From: Rhodothermales bacterium
GTDB taxonomy: Bacteria > Bacteroidota > Rhodothermia > Rhodothermales > JAHQVL01
Length of the DNA stretch: 64,000 bases
NCBI GenBank assembly: GCA_041391505.1
Contig: JAWKNW010000013.1
Location: forward strand, 62,001 to 126,000
Direction of reading: 5' to 3'
The notes under the pieces are model-generated. The model had not been told where the DNA came from. It made no database searches and saw nothing but the letters and a program-made list of their open reading frames with translations. Shown in pieces: positions 25,230 through 33,940 of the stretch. Made by a program: the position numbers and the translations under genes. Every line of letters begins with the position of its first letter. Within the stretch, counting starts at the first letter, position 1.

Positions 25230-26213
25230 ATGTACCCCAGACTGAGCGACATCTTCAAGGAACTGTTCGGGATCAACCTGCCGTTTCCGATCTATTCCTT
25301 CGGGGCGATGGTGGCCATCGGGGCCATGACGGCCGGCTGGCTCCTCGGCAAGGAGCTGGATCGCTATTATGCCCTGGGCCGGCTGAACGGCGTGATGATG
25401 AAGGTGGACGCGAAGGGCAAGAAGGGCCGCTCGGGCATGCAGAAGGTGGCGCCCTCCAACATCGTCTGGGTCGTCACCATGATCGCGCTGGCCTCGGGGT
25501 TCGCCGGCGCGAAGCTCTTTCACATCCTCGAAAACCTCGACCAGTTCGCGCGCGCGCCGTTTCAGATGGTGTTTTCCTCCGGCGGCTTTACGTTTTACGG
25601 CGGACTCATCGTGGCGGCGGCGGTCGTGTATACGTATGTGCGGAAGAAGGGCCTGGATGCCGCCGTGTTTGCGGACTCGCTGGCGCCCGGGCTCATGATT
25701 GCCTACGGCATCGGCCGGCTGGGGTGCCACCTGGCCGGCGATGGGGACTGGGGCATCCCGAGCGACGTCGCCGCGAAGCCGGACTGGCTGCCGATGTGGC
25801 TCTGGGCGGAGACCTACAGCAACAACATCCTGGGCATCAACCTGTCGGCCCAGCCGGTGTACCCCACGCCCATCTACGAATTCATTGCGTGTATGCTCAT
25901 CACGGCCGTCCTGTGGAGCGTGCGCAAGCACCCGTTCCGCGCCGGCTGGCTCTTTTCCGTCTATCTCGTGCTGAACGGGATCGAGCGGTATCTCATCGAA
26001 CAGATTCGGGTGAACAACACCTTCGAATTATTCGGAATTGTATTCACCCAGGCGGAAATGATCGCGATCGTCCTCATTGGTCTCGGCATCGTCGGGCTCA
26101 TCCGCTATTCGCGCAAACAACCCACCCATGGCGACGAACGAGACAACGATATCGGTTCTGATCGGGAGAAAGCCGGTAAAAGAAGCCCTGATCAATCAGC
26201 CGCGCTCCATTGA
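25230..26213 (+). CDS. lgt: Prolipoprotein diacylglyceryl transferase
   Basis: Lgt (327 residues) moves diacylglycerol from phosphatidylglycerol to the lipobox cysteine of prolipoproteins, the first step in maturing lipoproteins such as the serpin and GH92 proteins in this window. It has about seven membrane segments and the signature GRLGCHLAGDGDWG, a variant of the E. coli GRIGNFINGE form. A cytoplasmic insertion near residues 55-75 (KVDAKGKKGRSGMQK) is basic. The 3' end overlaps rlmB by 86 bp in another frame. Confidence 0.94.
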   Translation: MYPRLSDIFKELFGINLPFPIYSFGAMVAIGAMTAGWLLGKELDRYYALGRLNGVMMKVDAKGKKGRSGMQKVAPSNIVWVVTMIALASGFAGAKLFHILENLDQFARAPFQMVFSSGGFTFYGGLIVAAAVVYTYVRKKGLDAAVFADSLAPGLMIAYGIGRLGCHLAGDGDWGIPSDVAAKPDWLPMWLWAETYSNNILGINLSAQPVYPTPIYEFIACMLITAVLWSVRKHPFRAGWLFSVYLVLNGIERYLIEQIRVNNTFELFGIVFTQAEMIAIVLIGLGIVGLIRYSRKQPTHGDERDNDIGSDREKAGKRSPDQSAALH

Positions 26214-26901
26214 AAAGATCCTGCTGACCAAGCGCGGCGGCGGACCCGAAATCGACGCCATCCGCGCGACGGCTTCCCGCCAGGGCGTGCCCGTTCAGTA
26301 CGCGCCGGAAGTCAGGCTGGACAAGGAGAGCGGACGCGCCAATCATCAGGGGGTCGTGGCGTTCATCAGCGGCATCGAGTACCGCGACCTCGACGACATG
26401 CTGCGGGACATAGCCCCCACGCGCGACGAGGTGGCCGAGCGCAGGCCGGTCGTCCTTGCACTGGACCGGGTGGAGGATCCGCACAATCTGGGGGCGATGC
26501 TTCGGAGCGCCCTCGCGGCCGGCGTGGCGGGCGTCATCGTCCCCGACCAGCGCATGGCGCCCCTGAACGCAGCCGCCATGAAGGCCAGTGCCGGCGCGGC
26601 CATGCGATTGCCTATCGCGCGCGTCGGCAAACTGTCCGAGGCGCTGTATCAGATGAAAGAGCGGGGATACTGGGTTGTCGGGACGGAATCGACGGAAGGG
26701 GATACGATCTGGAGCTTTGACTGGCTCAAGCCGGTCGTGATCGTCATGGGGAGTGAGGGGATGGGTTTGCATCCGTCCGTCAAGGAGCAGTGCGACGCTC
26801 TCGTTTCGATCCCGCTGTTCGGTCCGGTGGAATCCCTCAACGTGTCTGTCGCCTGCGCCCTCACCGTTTATGCGGCGGCGATGCAGCGCGCCGCGAGCTA
26901 G
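26128..26901 (+). CDS. rlmB: 23S rRNA 2'-O-methyltransferase, RlmB/TrmH (SPOUT) family
   Basis: This 257-residue SPOUT methyltransferase has the substrate-binding N-terminal domain (LIGRKPVKEAL), then the trefoil-knot motifs LDRVEDPHNLGAMLRSA, VIVMGSEGMGL and IPLFGPVESLNVSVA. The best match is G2251 methylation of 23S rRNA. The start at 26128 (MATNETTISVLIGR) lies inside lgt. The upstream ATG at 26077 would give an even longer overlap with an unrelated N-terminus. Confidence 0.92.
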   Translation: MATNETTISVLIGRKPVKEALINQPRSIEKILLTKRGGGPEIDAIRATASRQGVPVQYAPEVRLDKESGRANHQGVVAFISGIEYRDLDDMLRDIAPTRDEVAERRPVVLALDRVEDPHNLGAMLRSALAAGVAGVIVPDQRMAPLNAAAMKASAGAAMRLPIARVGKLSEALYQMKERGYWVVGTESTEGDTIWSFDWLKPVVIVMGSEGMGLHPSVKEQCDALVSIPLFGPVESLNVSVACALTVYAAAMQRAAS

Positions 26902-26904
26902 CGC

Positions 26905-27168
26905 TTATTTCTTCCCGTTGAGCTTGTAGACGATTTTGCGGACGGTATCGAACTGGAGGTAGGGATATTCGTTGCGGAGTTGTTCAATGGCGTCACAGGC
27001 CGGCACGTCGTTATCGCGCATCATCCGGAATTTCATGCGAATCTGATAATCACGAATGCCTTTGTCGCTCAAGAGAGAGTGACTCGCCAGCATATCGTAC
27101 AACTCGTCGCTAATCAATTCGGAGAGCGGATTCTGCGTGTCCACGGTTGTTTCGGATAGCATATACAT
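26905..27168 (-). CDS. Small hypothetical protein, possibly DNA-binding
   Basis: I do not recognise this 87-residue protein. It is predicted mostly helical, with LSELISDELYDMLASHSLLSD, then a basic middle (GIRDYQIRMKFRMMRDNDV), and a C-terminal stretch (FDTVRKIVYKLNGKK) that could be the last helix of a helix-turn-helix. Its composition is protein-like and its 3' end lies 3 bp from rlmB (convergent). MLSETTV, two codons further in, is an alternative start. Confidence 0.65.
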   Translation of the reverse strand: MYMLSETTVDTQNPLSELISDELYDMLASHSLLSDKGIRDYQIRMKFRMMRDNDVPACDAIEQLRNEYPYLQFDTVRKIVYKLNGKK

Positions 27169-27496
27169 CGCTTTCTGAATCTGCTAGGTAGTGTCAGAAA
27201 ATTCGTTCGGATCGTCCCCGGGTGTTCAGAGCGCCCCCAGGACGGCGTTGCATCCTGCATCACATCCAGGATAGGTTCTGCCCGAAAGCATGTTCAGACA
27301 GCGCCAGATCGAACAGACGTACTCGGCGCGATGCCCCTTGCCTGGGCACGGGAGGGAATATCGCCTGTACAATCCTAATGGATAGCGGCCGTTGATTCCT
27401 TCCCTTTTCCGCCGAACCGTCGATGCCTAACGGCGAACCGTTTGATTGCCGTGGCGAGCGGTCCCTCTGTGCAAAGAAACCGTGAATGGTTCGGGG
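27169..27496. other. Intergenic stretch without a recognisable gene
   Basis: These 328 bases lie between the start of the small helical protein and the end of the M1-like gene. The 5' end should hold the promoter of the small protein. A short dyad pairs ATCCTG (27252-27257) with CAGGAT (27267-27272), and TGCATCC/TGCATCA are adjacent heptads like those in the arrays at 37.4 and 44.3 kb. I see no RNA gene or coding frame here. Confidence 0.4.
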
Positions 27497-29971
27497 TCAG
27501 TCGAATTGCCGCACCGTCTGGCGCAAATACGGCAGGGAGAGAAGCGTTTCGATGGGTACATCCGGGTCGGTATCCTGCCGGACCGCGCCGGATGCGAGGA
27601 TGGCGGCACGCCGGACGAGGGGAGAGGTATCTTCGGTCAGTCCGTCGAGCGCCGAAAGCGCCGATTTGTTGCCCATGCCGGCGTAATACGTGAGCAGCCG
27701 GAGCGCGCCCAAGCGCAACTCGGTGGGATGGTGTGCCGCCGTGTACGACGTCGCCAGCTGCACGCCCTCTCGCGTGCTGATGCCCACAATCGGTATCGCG
27801 CCCAGGCCGGCGAGACGCACGCGTTCCCGGTGGGAAGGCGTGATGAGCGCGGAGCGGACGATGCCTTCGGCGGATGGCGCCTTCACCCGGGCCAGCACGG
27901 ATACGGCGGATGCCTGGAGAACGTAGCTCATGGCGGTCTCGGCGGTTTCCAGCGCCATGATCGTGACATCCGCCGTCTGGTCGCGGCCCGAAAGCCCCTC
28001 TAGGACGATACGCTGGATCCGGGGCGAACCACCCTCAAAGGCATTGAGCAACAGCCGATCCGTCGACTCGGAAGGCGGCAGCGTGGTCAGCAGGGACACC
28101 ACGGCGGTATACACCGTCTCCGGAGGCTGCGTCTGCACTACCGATTGCAGCCCGATACCCAGTGCCGGATCGTTTTTCCAGGCGCCGAGCGCCTCCACGG
28201 CGGCGAGGCGATCGAGGACGTTGGGCGCGTAGCGGAGCTGCGCCACCCAGGCCGTCAGGTTCTGGTCGACGCGGGTTTTCATCAGGTAGCGGTGGTCGGG
28301 GTCGACCAGCACGAAGCGCGGTGCCAGCGACAGCGGAAACGCGACGCGCGCCGCGTTCTTGCGCAGCGCGTAGCTGAATCGCTGCGAACTCCCGAGCGAG
28401 TGGATCTCGAAATCGAGGTTCAGGTCGAACACGCCTGGCACGAGATACCCTTCCTGGACCTGGCGCAGATCGACATACAGCGACTCGGCCACGGCGTCGT
28501 AGCGGTAAGAAACATTCAGCTCGGGGTGGCCGGCGCTGTAGACCCACTGGTCGAAGAAGCGGTCGTACGAGGTTTTCGACCAGGTCGAGAGGGATTGCTT
28601 GAGCTGGTCGGAGTTGACCGGCGTAAAGGCGCGCGCGCGACGGAACGCTTCGAGAAGTCCCCAGAACGCGTCATCGCCCAGCTGCTGGTGGATGGCATGG
28701 AAGATCCAGGCGGCCTTGGCCCGGCTATGGGCGTCGAGCATATCGACCGGGTGGCGCCATTCGTTCCACACGAGCGGCCGGCGGTACTGCGCGGCTTCGG
28801 CGAAGTAGGCGTCGGCGAGCCGGCTCAGGCCGGCGTAAAACGCCTCGTCGCCTTCCCGCTCCCGAACGTACAGCAGACCGATGTAGGTGGAGAGCCCGCT
28901 GGCCATCCAGGACTCGGACCAGAAATCGGGCGGCAACATCGCGCCCACCCACTGGTGCGCGAGCGCCGTGGCCAGCGCGAGCACGGGCGACTCGTCCAGC
29001 GCGGCGCGCTCGTCGAGCAGGAAGCGGTCGTTGAACAGCGTGAAGCCCGTGAAGTCGAACTGGTCGATCAGCAGGTCGTTCGCCAGCACCTGTGTGTAGC
29101 GGGGCCAGGGATAGACGGTCCCGAAACGCGCGGACAGGAAGTTGAGGATCGACCCGGTTTCCTGAAAGGTTCGCGCGACTTCGTCCGTGCGTTCTTCAGG
29201 GACCCACTGGGCGAAGGGGACGGTAAAGCCGTTGTAGAGACGGACCGACTGCTCGTATTTGAAGAATCGCCCCACGACGAGGCCGATCGCATACGGCGCG
29301 TGCTGCTGGTCCTGCACGTAGTGAAACAGCACCAGACCGTCCTCGGTGGGCATGGTCTCCGTGAGCTGGCCGTTCGACAACGCCTCCATGTCCGGCGGGA
29401 CGGAGATCAGGACCTCGGAGGTCAGGAGGTCGGACGGGCTGAATGGCAGGGGGAGCCAGAACTGCTGGCTTTCCGGCGCGGCGTCGGTCCATACCAGCGC
29501 GGCATCGCGCGACGTGGCGGGGCGGTGGATATACATGCCGCTCGCCGGCGTGGCGGCGTACGTCACCTGCACCTCGATGGGCTCGCGCACCGCCGAAAGG
29601 GAATCCAGCGAGACCACGAGGCTGTCGGCGCCCTCGAATGTATAGGTCGAAGCGAATTTTTCGCCGTCGAGTGTGCCGGCCCGGACGCTGAAGACCTCGA
29701 TGTCCCGGGCGCGCAGCACGATGGCCGGCAGGGAGTCCTCGACGTGGCGGATGCGGTACGTGGCGACGCCATAGATGCGGCCGGCGTCCAGTTCTACACG
29801 CAGCGCGAGCCTCAGGTGCTCCAGGTCGTAGTCCTGGTAGGGGATGTCGTGCGGGGCGCCCGTGAAGAGGGGAGACGACAGCGGCTGGGCGTCCTGGGCA
29901 CGGACAATCTGCAGCGCGCTCGTCAGCAGGAGCGCGAGAATGAGGCGGCGAAGGGCTCCGTTCCGATGCAT
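27497..29971 (-). CDS. Exported M1-peptidase-like protein with degenerate zinc site and HEAT-like C-terminus
   Basis: This 824-residue secreted protein (signal peptide ending near VRAQ) has the fold of an M1 aminopeptidase: an N-terminal beta-domain, then a thermolysin-like region. In the usual zinc motif HExxH-x18-E, only the second histidine remains (H339 in ALAHQWVG). The first His and the Glu are T335 and A336, and the distal Glu is S358 (MASGLSTY). The GxMEN exopeptidase motif is also missing (FTGFTLFND instead). The last 250 or so residues are HEAT-like helical pairs. It is therefore probably non-catalytic and may bind peptides or partners. Neighbours are a YbhN-type protein and lolA. 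Confidence 0.82.
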   Translation of the reverse strand: MHRNGALRRLILALLLTSALQIVRAQDAQPLSSPLFTGAPHDIPYQDYDLEHLRLALRVELDAGRIYGVATYRIRHVEDSLPAIVLRARDIEVFSVRAGTLDGEKFASTYTFEGADSLVVSLDSLSAVREPIEVQVTYAATPASGMYIHRPATSRDAALVWTDAAPESQQFWLPLPFSPSDLLTSEVLISVPPDMEALSNGQLTETMPTEDGLVLFHYVQDQQHAPYAIGLVVGRFFKYEQSVRLYNGFTVPFAQWVPEERTDEVARTFQETGSILNFLSARFGTVYPWPRYTQVLANDLLIDQFDFTGFTLFNDRFLLDERAALDESPVLALATALAHQWVGAMLPPDFWSESWMASGLSTYIGLLYVREREGDEAFYAGLSRLADAYFAEAAQYRRPLVWNEWRHPVDMLDAHSRAKAAWIFHAIHQQLGDDAFWGLLEAFRRARAFTPVNSDQLKQSLSTWSKTSYDRFFDQWVYSAGHPELNVSYRYDAVAESLYVDLRQVQEGYLVPGVFDLNLDFEIHSLGSSQRFSYALRKNAARVAFPLSLAPRFVLVDPDHRYLMKTRVDQNLTAWVAQLRYAPNVLDRLAAVEALGAWKNDPALGIGLQSVVQTQPPETVYTAVVSLLTTLPPSESTDRLLLNAFEGGSPRIQRIVLEGLSGRDQTADVTIMALETAETAMSYVLQASAVSVLARVKAPSAEGIVRSALITPSHRERVRLAGLGAIPIVGISTREGVQLATSYTAAHHPTELRLGALRLLTYYAGMGNKSALSALDGLTEDTSPLVRRAAILASGAVRQDTDPDVPIETLLSLPYLRQTVRQFD

Positions 29972-30010
29972 GGAGGCTGGCTGTATCCGATGAACGTTTC
30001 GCCGAGCAGC

Positions 30011-31063
30011 TTACAGCGCTTTCTGCGGAGTTTCAACCGCATCCTTGCGAAGTACCTGCCAAGATACGCCCTGCATGACGAGGGCAATGGCGCCGATCAC
30101 CACATAAAAGATGAGCTGGATGCCGTGCGCGAGCACTGCATAGACGATCGCGTCGCCGCCGTCCATGCCGAAAACGTGCACGAGGGCCATCTTCGTGATG
30201 TAATGGTACGAGCCGGTGCCCCCGGGAGCCGGCACGGCGATGCCGAGCGAACCGAACACCATGATGGCAAAGGCGTCGAGCAGGCTCAACCCGTATTTCG
30301 CGGGGAGGTCGAGCATCAGCAACGGCAGGTACGCCATCAGGACGTAGCCCATCCACATGAGCACCGTCGTCCAGATCATCGCGAACTGGCGGGGTGAGCG
30401 GTGGAGGGTGTAGATGCCGTCCCGAAAGGATATGGCGGCTCCGCGGACGCGACGCATCAGGCGGTGGTCGCTGCGCCGAGCCGCGCGGAGGGCCAGCACG
30501 CTCGCCACGCCGGCGCTGAGCCCCACCACGGCGACCAGGGCATAGCCGCCGACCGAAAACCGCTTGAGGCCGCTCCATAGCGGTTGAAACACGTGTTCGT
30601 CAAAAAAGCCGAACTGATCGATGTACAGCGCGAGCGTCACGCCGATCGCCGCCAGCAGCACGACGGAGTCGAGCAGGCGCTCGATGACGACCGTCCCCAT
30701 CACACCGCTGATGCGCTTTTTTTCCTGCCGGGCGAGGTTGGCGGAGCGGACCACCTCGCCGAGCCGGGGCGTCGCCAGGTTGACGAGGTACCCGATCAGG
30801 ACGGAGAGGAAGGCGGTTTTAAACGAGACCGTGGAAGCCCCTGTCTCGACGCCCCGCTCCGGTAGCGCCTCGATCAGCAATTTCCACCGATAGGCGCGCA
30901 TGGCGTGGCTGAACAGGATCACCGCGATGAGCGGCACGATCCAGACATAGTGCGCATGACGCAGCGCTTCGCCCAGCTCCGCGAGCGGCATGCCTCGCAA
31001 GGCAAGATAAAGCAACACCCCGCCAAGGAGGATGCTGATACCATAGGACAAAATGCGCTTCAT
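30011..31063 (-). CDS. YbhN/LPG-synthase-TM-like flippase family membrane protein
   Basis: This 350-residue inner-membrane protein has about eight hydrophobic segments and family motifs such as HAMRAYRWKLL, GYLVNLATPRLGEVVRSA and PAPGGTGSYHYITKMAL. It matches the membrane domain of lysylphosphatidylglycerol synthases and YbhN/AglD-type proteins, which are thought to move lipids or lipid-linked molecules. It lies 25 bp downstream of lolA, so the two may share a transcript, consistent with an envelope role. Confidence 0.88.
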   Translation of the reverse strand: MKRILSYGISILLGGVLLYLALRGMPLAELGEALRHAHYVWIVPLIAVILFSHAMRAYRWKLLIEALPERGVETGASTVSFKTAFLSVLIGYLVNLATPRLGEVVRSANLARQEKKRISGVMGTVVIERLLDSVVLLAAIGVTLALYIDQFGFFDEHVFQPLWSGLKRFSVGGYALVAVVGLSAGVASVLALRAARRSDHRLMRRVRGAAISFRDGIYTLHRSPRQFAMIWTTVLMWMGYVLMAYLPLLMLDLPAKYGLSLLDAFAIMVFGSLGIAVPAPGGTGSYHYITKMALVHVFGMDGGDAIVYAVLAHGIQLIFYVVIGAIALVMQGVSWQVLRKDAVETPQKAL

Positions 31064-31088
31064 GGGCGGGTTGCTGCGGGGGTAATCG

Positions 31089-31748
31089 CTATTCCGACCT
31101 CAGGTCGATGAGTTCGGCATCGGCCGGCGGTGCAAAATCGAAGGGGTTGCCGTTGAGTGGCGGATTGAATACCAGGTGCTCCAGGCTGAACTCCAGCTCC
31201 GCCTCGTTTACATCGATGACGCGAAGACGTGTGATTGCGCTATCTGTATCTCGCACCCACAGGGTGACCTCTCGGAAAAAGGACTCGTCGCTGCGCGGAC
31301 GAAGCGCCAGGATTTCATGTTTGATGCCATCGAGATATCCCTCAGACGTCTCAAGGACTTCATAGTTTTCGTCGAAGGCGTAGAGAAAATCGCTCAGCGA
31401 AAAGGTCGACGGATCCTCTACGTAGTCATTGACCAGGATCTGGTTTTCGTAGCGGTTGTAAATCCAGGTCGTCTGCCCGTCGGTGACGAAGGTCTGGGCG
31501 TCCGTATCCACCCGATACTGATTGCCCCGCAGCAGCAGGCTCCCGCTTACGCCGGGCAGATGTTCTCCGTCGGGGGTCGTAAGATGCTGGCTGAAGTCGG
31601 CCTGGAGGGTGGTGGCTTCGTCGTAGCGGGCCTGGAGGCGATCCAGGATGTCCGTCACGGCCGGCTGCGCCGAGGCGGCGAGGTGTACAGAAAAGAGTAC
31701 AAAGCAGGCGATCAGCGCAGCGCCGGACGAGGCAGGAAGGCGTTTCAT
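31089..31748 (-). CDS. lolA: Outer-membrane lipoprotein carrier protein LolA
   Basis: LolA (219 residues) carries lipoproteins across the periplasm to the outer membrane. A signal peptide (cleavage near ASAQ) is followed by the LolA half-barrel: LQARYDEATTLQADFSQHL, GSLLLRGNQYRV, VTDGQTTWIYNRYENQI and the late FNPPLNGNPFDF. Start 31748 (MKRLPASSG) is preferred; the ATG at 31802 adds 18 unrelated residues. No lolB homologue is visible, as usual outside Proteobacteria. Confidence 0.9.
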   Translation of the reverse strand: MKRLPASSGAALIACFVLFSVHLAASAQPAVTDILDRLQARYDEATTLQADFSQHLTTPDGEHLPGVSGSLLLRGNQYRVDTDAQTFVTDGQTTWIYNRYENQILVNDYVEDPSTFSLSDFLYAFDENYEVLETSEGYLDGIKHEILALRPRSDESFFREVTLWVRDTDSAITRLRVIDVNEAELEFSLEHLVFNPPLNGNPFDFAPPADAELIDLRSE

Positions 31749-31891
31749 GATGATTTCAGGGCCATGTATGGGGATTGAACGTGATGCAGGTAAAAGGTTC
31801 AAAGCCCATGCCTGCTATGCGTCAGCCGGCGAAAGGGTTCAGGCCAACCCCCATTCTTCCCGGGTAACATCGCATCGAGGAGGCCGGGCGT

Positions 31892-33073
31892 CTAGCCGGC
31901 CTGCAAGGTCGTCGATAGCGCTTCGGACAGCGCGGCAACATCGGCGGCGTCGTTATACAGGTGGGGGGAGATGCGTATGGCCGTGCCCCGGACCGATACG
32001 CTGATCTGACGCGCGCGCAACGTGGCGGCAAAGGCATCCATATCGACCCCGGCCGGCAGCCGCAGTCCGAACAGATGATGGGCGCTCCGGTCGTCCGCCT
32101 CCACAAAACACCCCAGGCTGCGCGCGAGCGCGACGAACGGACCCATGAGCCGCGCGTCGTAGGCCTGGATCGCCGCAGGCCCCCAGGCCACGACCTGCTC
32201 CAGCGCTACCTTGAGCATCGGCAGCAGGATAAAATTCGAGCGCTCGCCGACGTCATACCGGATGGCGCCGGGCTGATAGGCATCCTGGTAGCGGACCAGT
32301 CCGCCGAATTGCTCGCTGTTCTTGCGGCCGATCCAGTTTTCCTCCAGCGGGACGCCGTCGTCGAACCGGGGTCCGAAATAGGCGACGCCGGTGCTGTAGG
32401 GACCCATCAGCCATTTGTAGCCGGCGCACACCACCGCGTCGGGCTGGATGCGGGCGACGTCGAACGGGAGCGCGCCAATCGATTGGGTGCCGTCCACCAC
32501 CAGCGCCGCGCCCACGTCCCGGCAGCGCGCGCCGATGGCCTCGAGGTCGAACAGGGTGCCGTCCGCCCAGTGCACATGGGGGATCGCGACGAGGGCCGTG
32601 CGCGCCTCGATCGCCTCGAGCACCCGCTCGTTCCACCGCCGGCCCCGGCCGTCGCCGACAGGCGGGGCATCGACCGTCACCACGCCGGCGCGCCGCTCCG
32701 AGGCGAGCCGGCGCCAGCTGTAGATGTTGCTCGGAAATTGCTCCTCCAGCACCACGATCGTCTGTCCCTCGCCGACGGGCAGATTCCGAGCCGCCGTCGC
32801 GATCCCGTACGAGGCCGACCCCGCGAGTGCGATGCGCTCCGGCTCGGCGGCGCCGATCAGGCCGGCGAACAGGCCGCGCACGGCCCCCGCCGTTTCAAAA
32901 AAATCAGCGGGCTGGACGACGTGCGGCGCACGCTTCATCCGCATACCCGCGATGCCGGCCTCCTCGACGTCCCGCATCAGCGGAGACATGTAGGCGCAGT
33001 TCAGGTAATGGATGTCGGCCGGCAGGTTAAAAAGCGACTTCTGGCAGGAGAGCATGGGCGATGGTAGGGGCAT
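31892..33073 (-). CDS. Class V aminotransferase-fold PLP enzyme
   Basis: This 393-residue fold-type I PLP enzyme has YLNCAYMSPL near the start, the Asp in VDGTQSIGALPFDV and the PLP lysine in CAGYKWLMGPYSTG. It is the same superfamily as the protein at 20924-22054 but clearly different in sequence. Its specific reaction cannot be named. MLSCQKSLF at 33055 is an alternative start. It lies downstream of an SDR and other sugar-metabolism genes on the same strand, with a 96-bp gap. Confidence 0.86.
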   Translation of the reverse strand: MPLPSPMLSCQKSLFNLPADIHYLNCAYMSPLMRDVEEAGIAGMRMKRAPHVVQPADFFETAGAVRGLFAGLIGAAEPERIALAGSASYGIATAARNLPVGEGQTIVVLEEQFPSNIYSWRRLASERRAGVVTVDAPPVGDGRGRRWNERVLEAIEARTALVAIPHVHWADGTLFDLEAIGARCRDVGAALVVDGTQSIGALPFDVARIQPDAVVCAGYKWLMGPYSTGVAYFGPRFDDGVPLEENWIGRKNSEQFGGLVRYQDAYQPGAIRYDVGERSNFILLPMLKVALEQVVAWGPAAIQAYDARLMGPFVALARSLGCFVEADDRSAHHLFGLRLPAGVDMDAFAATLRARQISVSVRGTAIRISPHLYNDAADVAALSEALSTTLQAG

Positions 33074-33169
33074 CGTGCTAGGGGTGAATCAGGAGCGCGA
33101 ACCCAAACGGTGGTCCGCTTCCTCTGATGGCCGGTCCACGAGGGGGCTCGGCCGTGGGGGATCCAGCCC

Positions 33170-33940
33170 TCATAACCGGGGCATCGTGAGTCCGCCGTCG
33201 AGGGTGAGGACCTGGCCGCTGGCGTAGGGCAGGTCGCCGCGTACGAGCATGGCGGCGACGCGGCCGATGTCCTCCGGGGTGCCCCATCGGGGCTCGAGCA
33301 GGGCGCCCTGTTCGATCATGGCGTCGTACTTCGAGGTCACGCCGGCGGTCATGTCGGTCTTGATCAGTCCGGGGCGCAGTTCGTACACGGGGATGCCGTG
33401 CGGCGCGAGGGCCACGGCCCAGAGTTGCGAGGCCATCGCGAGGCCGGCCTTGGAGACGCAGTATTCGCCCCGGTTGATGGATGCGACGGTGGCGGAGATC
33501 GAGTTGACGTTGATCACGCAGCCGCTGAACGCCGCATCCGCGGCCCGCTGCGCGATCATCCAGTTGCCCACGGCCTGCGTCAGAAAGTAGGGGCCTTGCA
33601 GGTTGACGCGCAGGACTTCCTCGAAGCTCTCCTCCGTGGCATCCAACATCATGCGGCGGTCGCGCGGCGCCATGCCGGCGTTGTTCACCAGCACGTGAAG
33701 CGCCCCGAAGGTCTCGCGTGTTTTTTCGAGCAGCGCGCTGCGCTCCGCGGCGTTCGCCATGTCGGCGATCTGGTAGGCGGCGCGGATGCCCCGGGCGCCG
33801 AGTTCGGTCAGGGTGGGGACGACCTCCGCGGCGGGCCGGCGACCGCACAGCATGAGGTCGTACCCCTCCGCGGCGAGCGCGTGGGCTATCCCCAGCCCGA
33901 TCCCGCGCGTGCCGCCCGTGATCAATGCCACCCGGCTCAT
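33170..33940 (-). CDS. Short-chain dehydrogenase/reductase (3-ketoacyl-ACP reductase type)
   Basis: This 256-residue SDR has the cofactor motif TGGTRGIGLG, the NNAG motif (VLVNNAGMAP), the catalytic Ser and Tyr region (NVNSISA, then YCVSKAGLAM) and a C-terminal SGQVLTLDGG. The Arg after TGGT suggests NADP(H). It begins inside the stop of the Gfo/Idh/MocA gene (ATGA, 4 bp), so the two are coupled and probably act on the same sugar or polyol pathway rather than in fatty-acid synthesis. Confidence 0.92.
   Translation of the reverse strand: MSRVALITGGTRGIGLGIAHALAAEGYDLMLCGRRPAAEVVPTLTELGARGIRAAYQIADMANAAERSALLEKTRETFGALHVLVNNAGMAPRDRRMMLDATEESFEEVLRVNLQGPYFLTQAVGNWMIAQRAADAAFSGCVINVNSISATVASINRGEYCVSKAGLAMASQLWAVALAPHGIPVYELRPGLIKTDMTAGVTSKYDAMIEQGALLEPRWGTPEDIGRVAAMLVRGDLPYASGQVLTLDGGLTMPRL

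Noticed and set aside
27169..27496. Non-coding RNA or tRNA in the 328-bp gap
   Set aside because: No cloverleaf, conserved RNA motif or strong terminator was seen; only a short dyad and two heptads.
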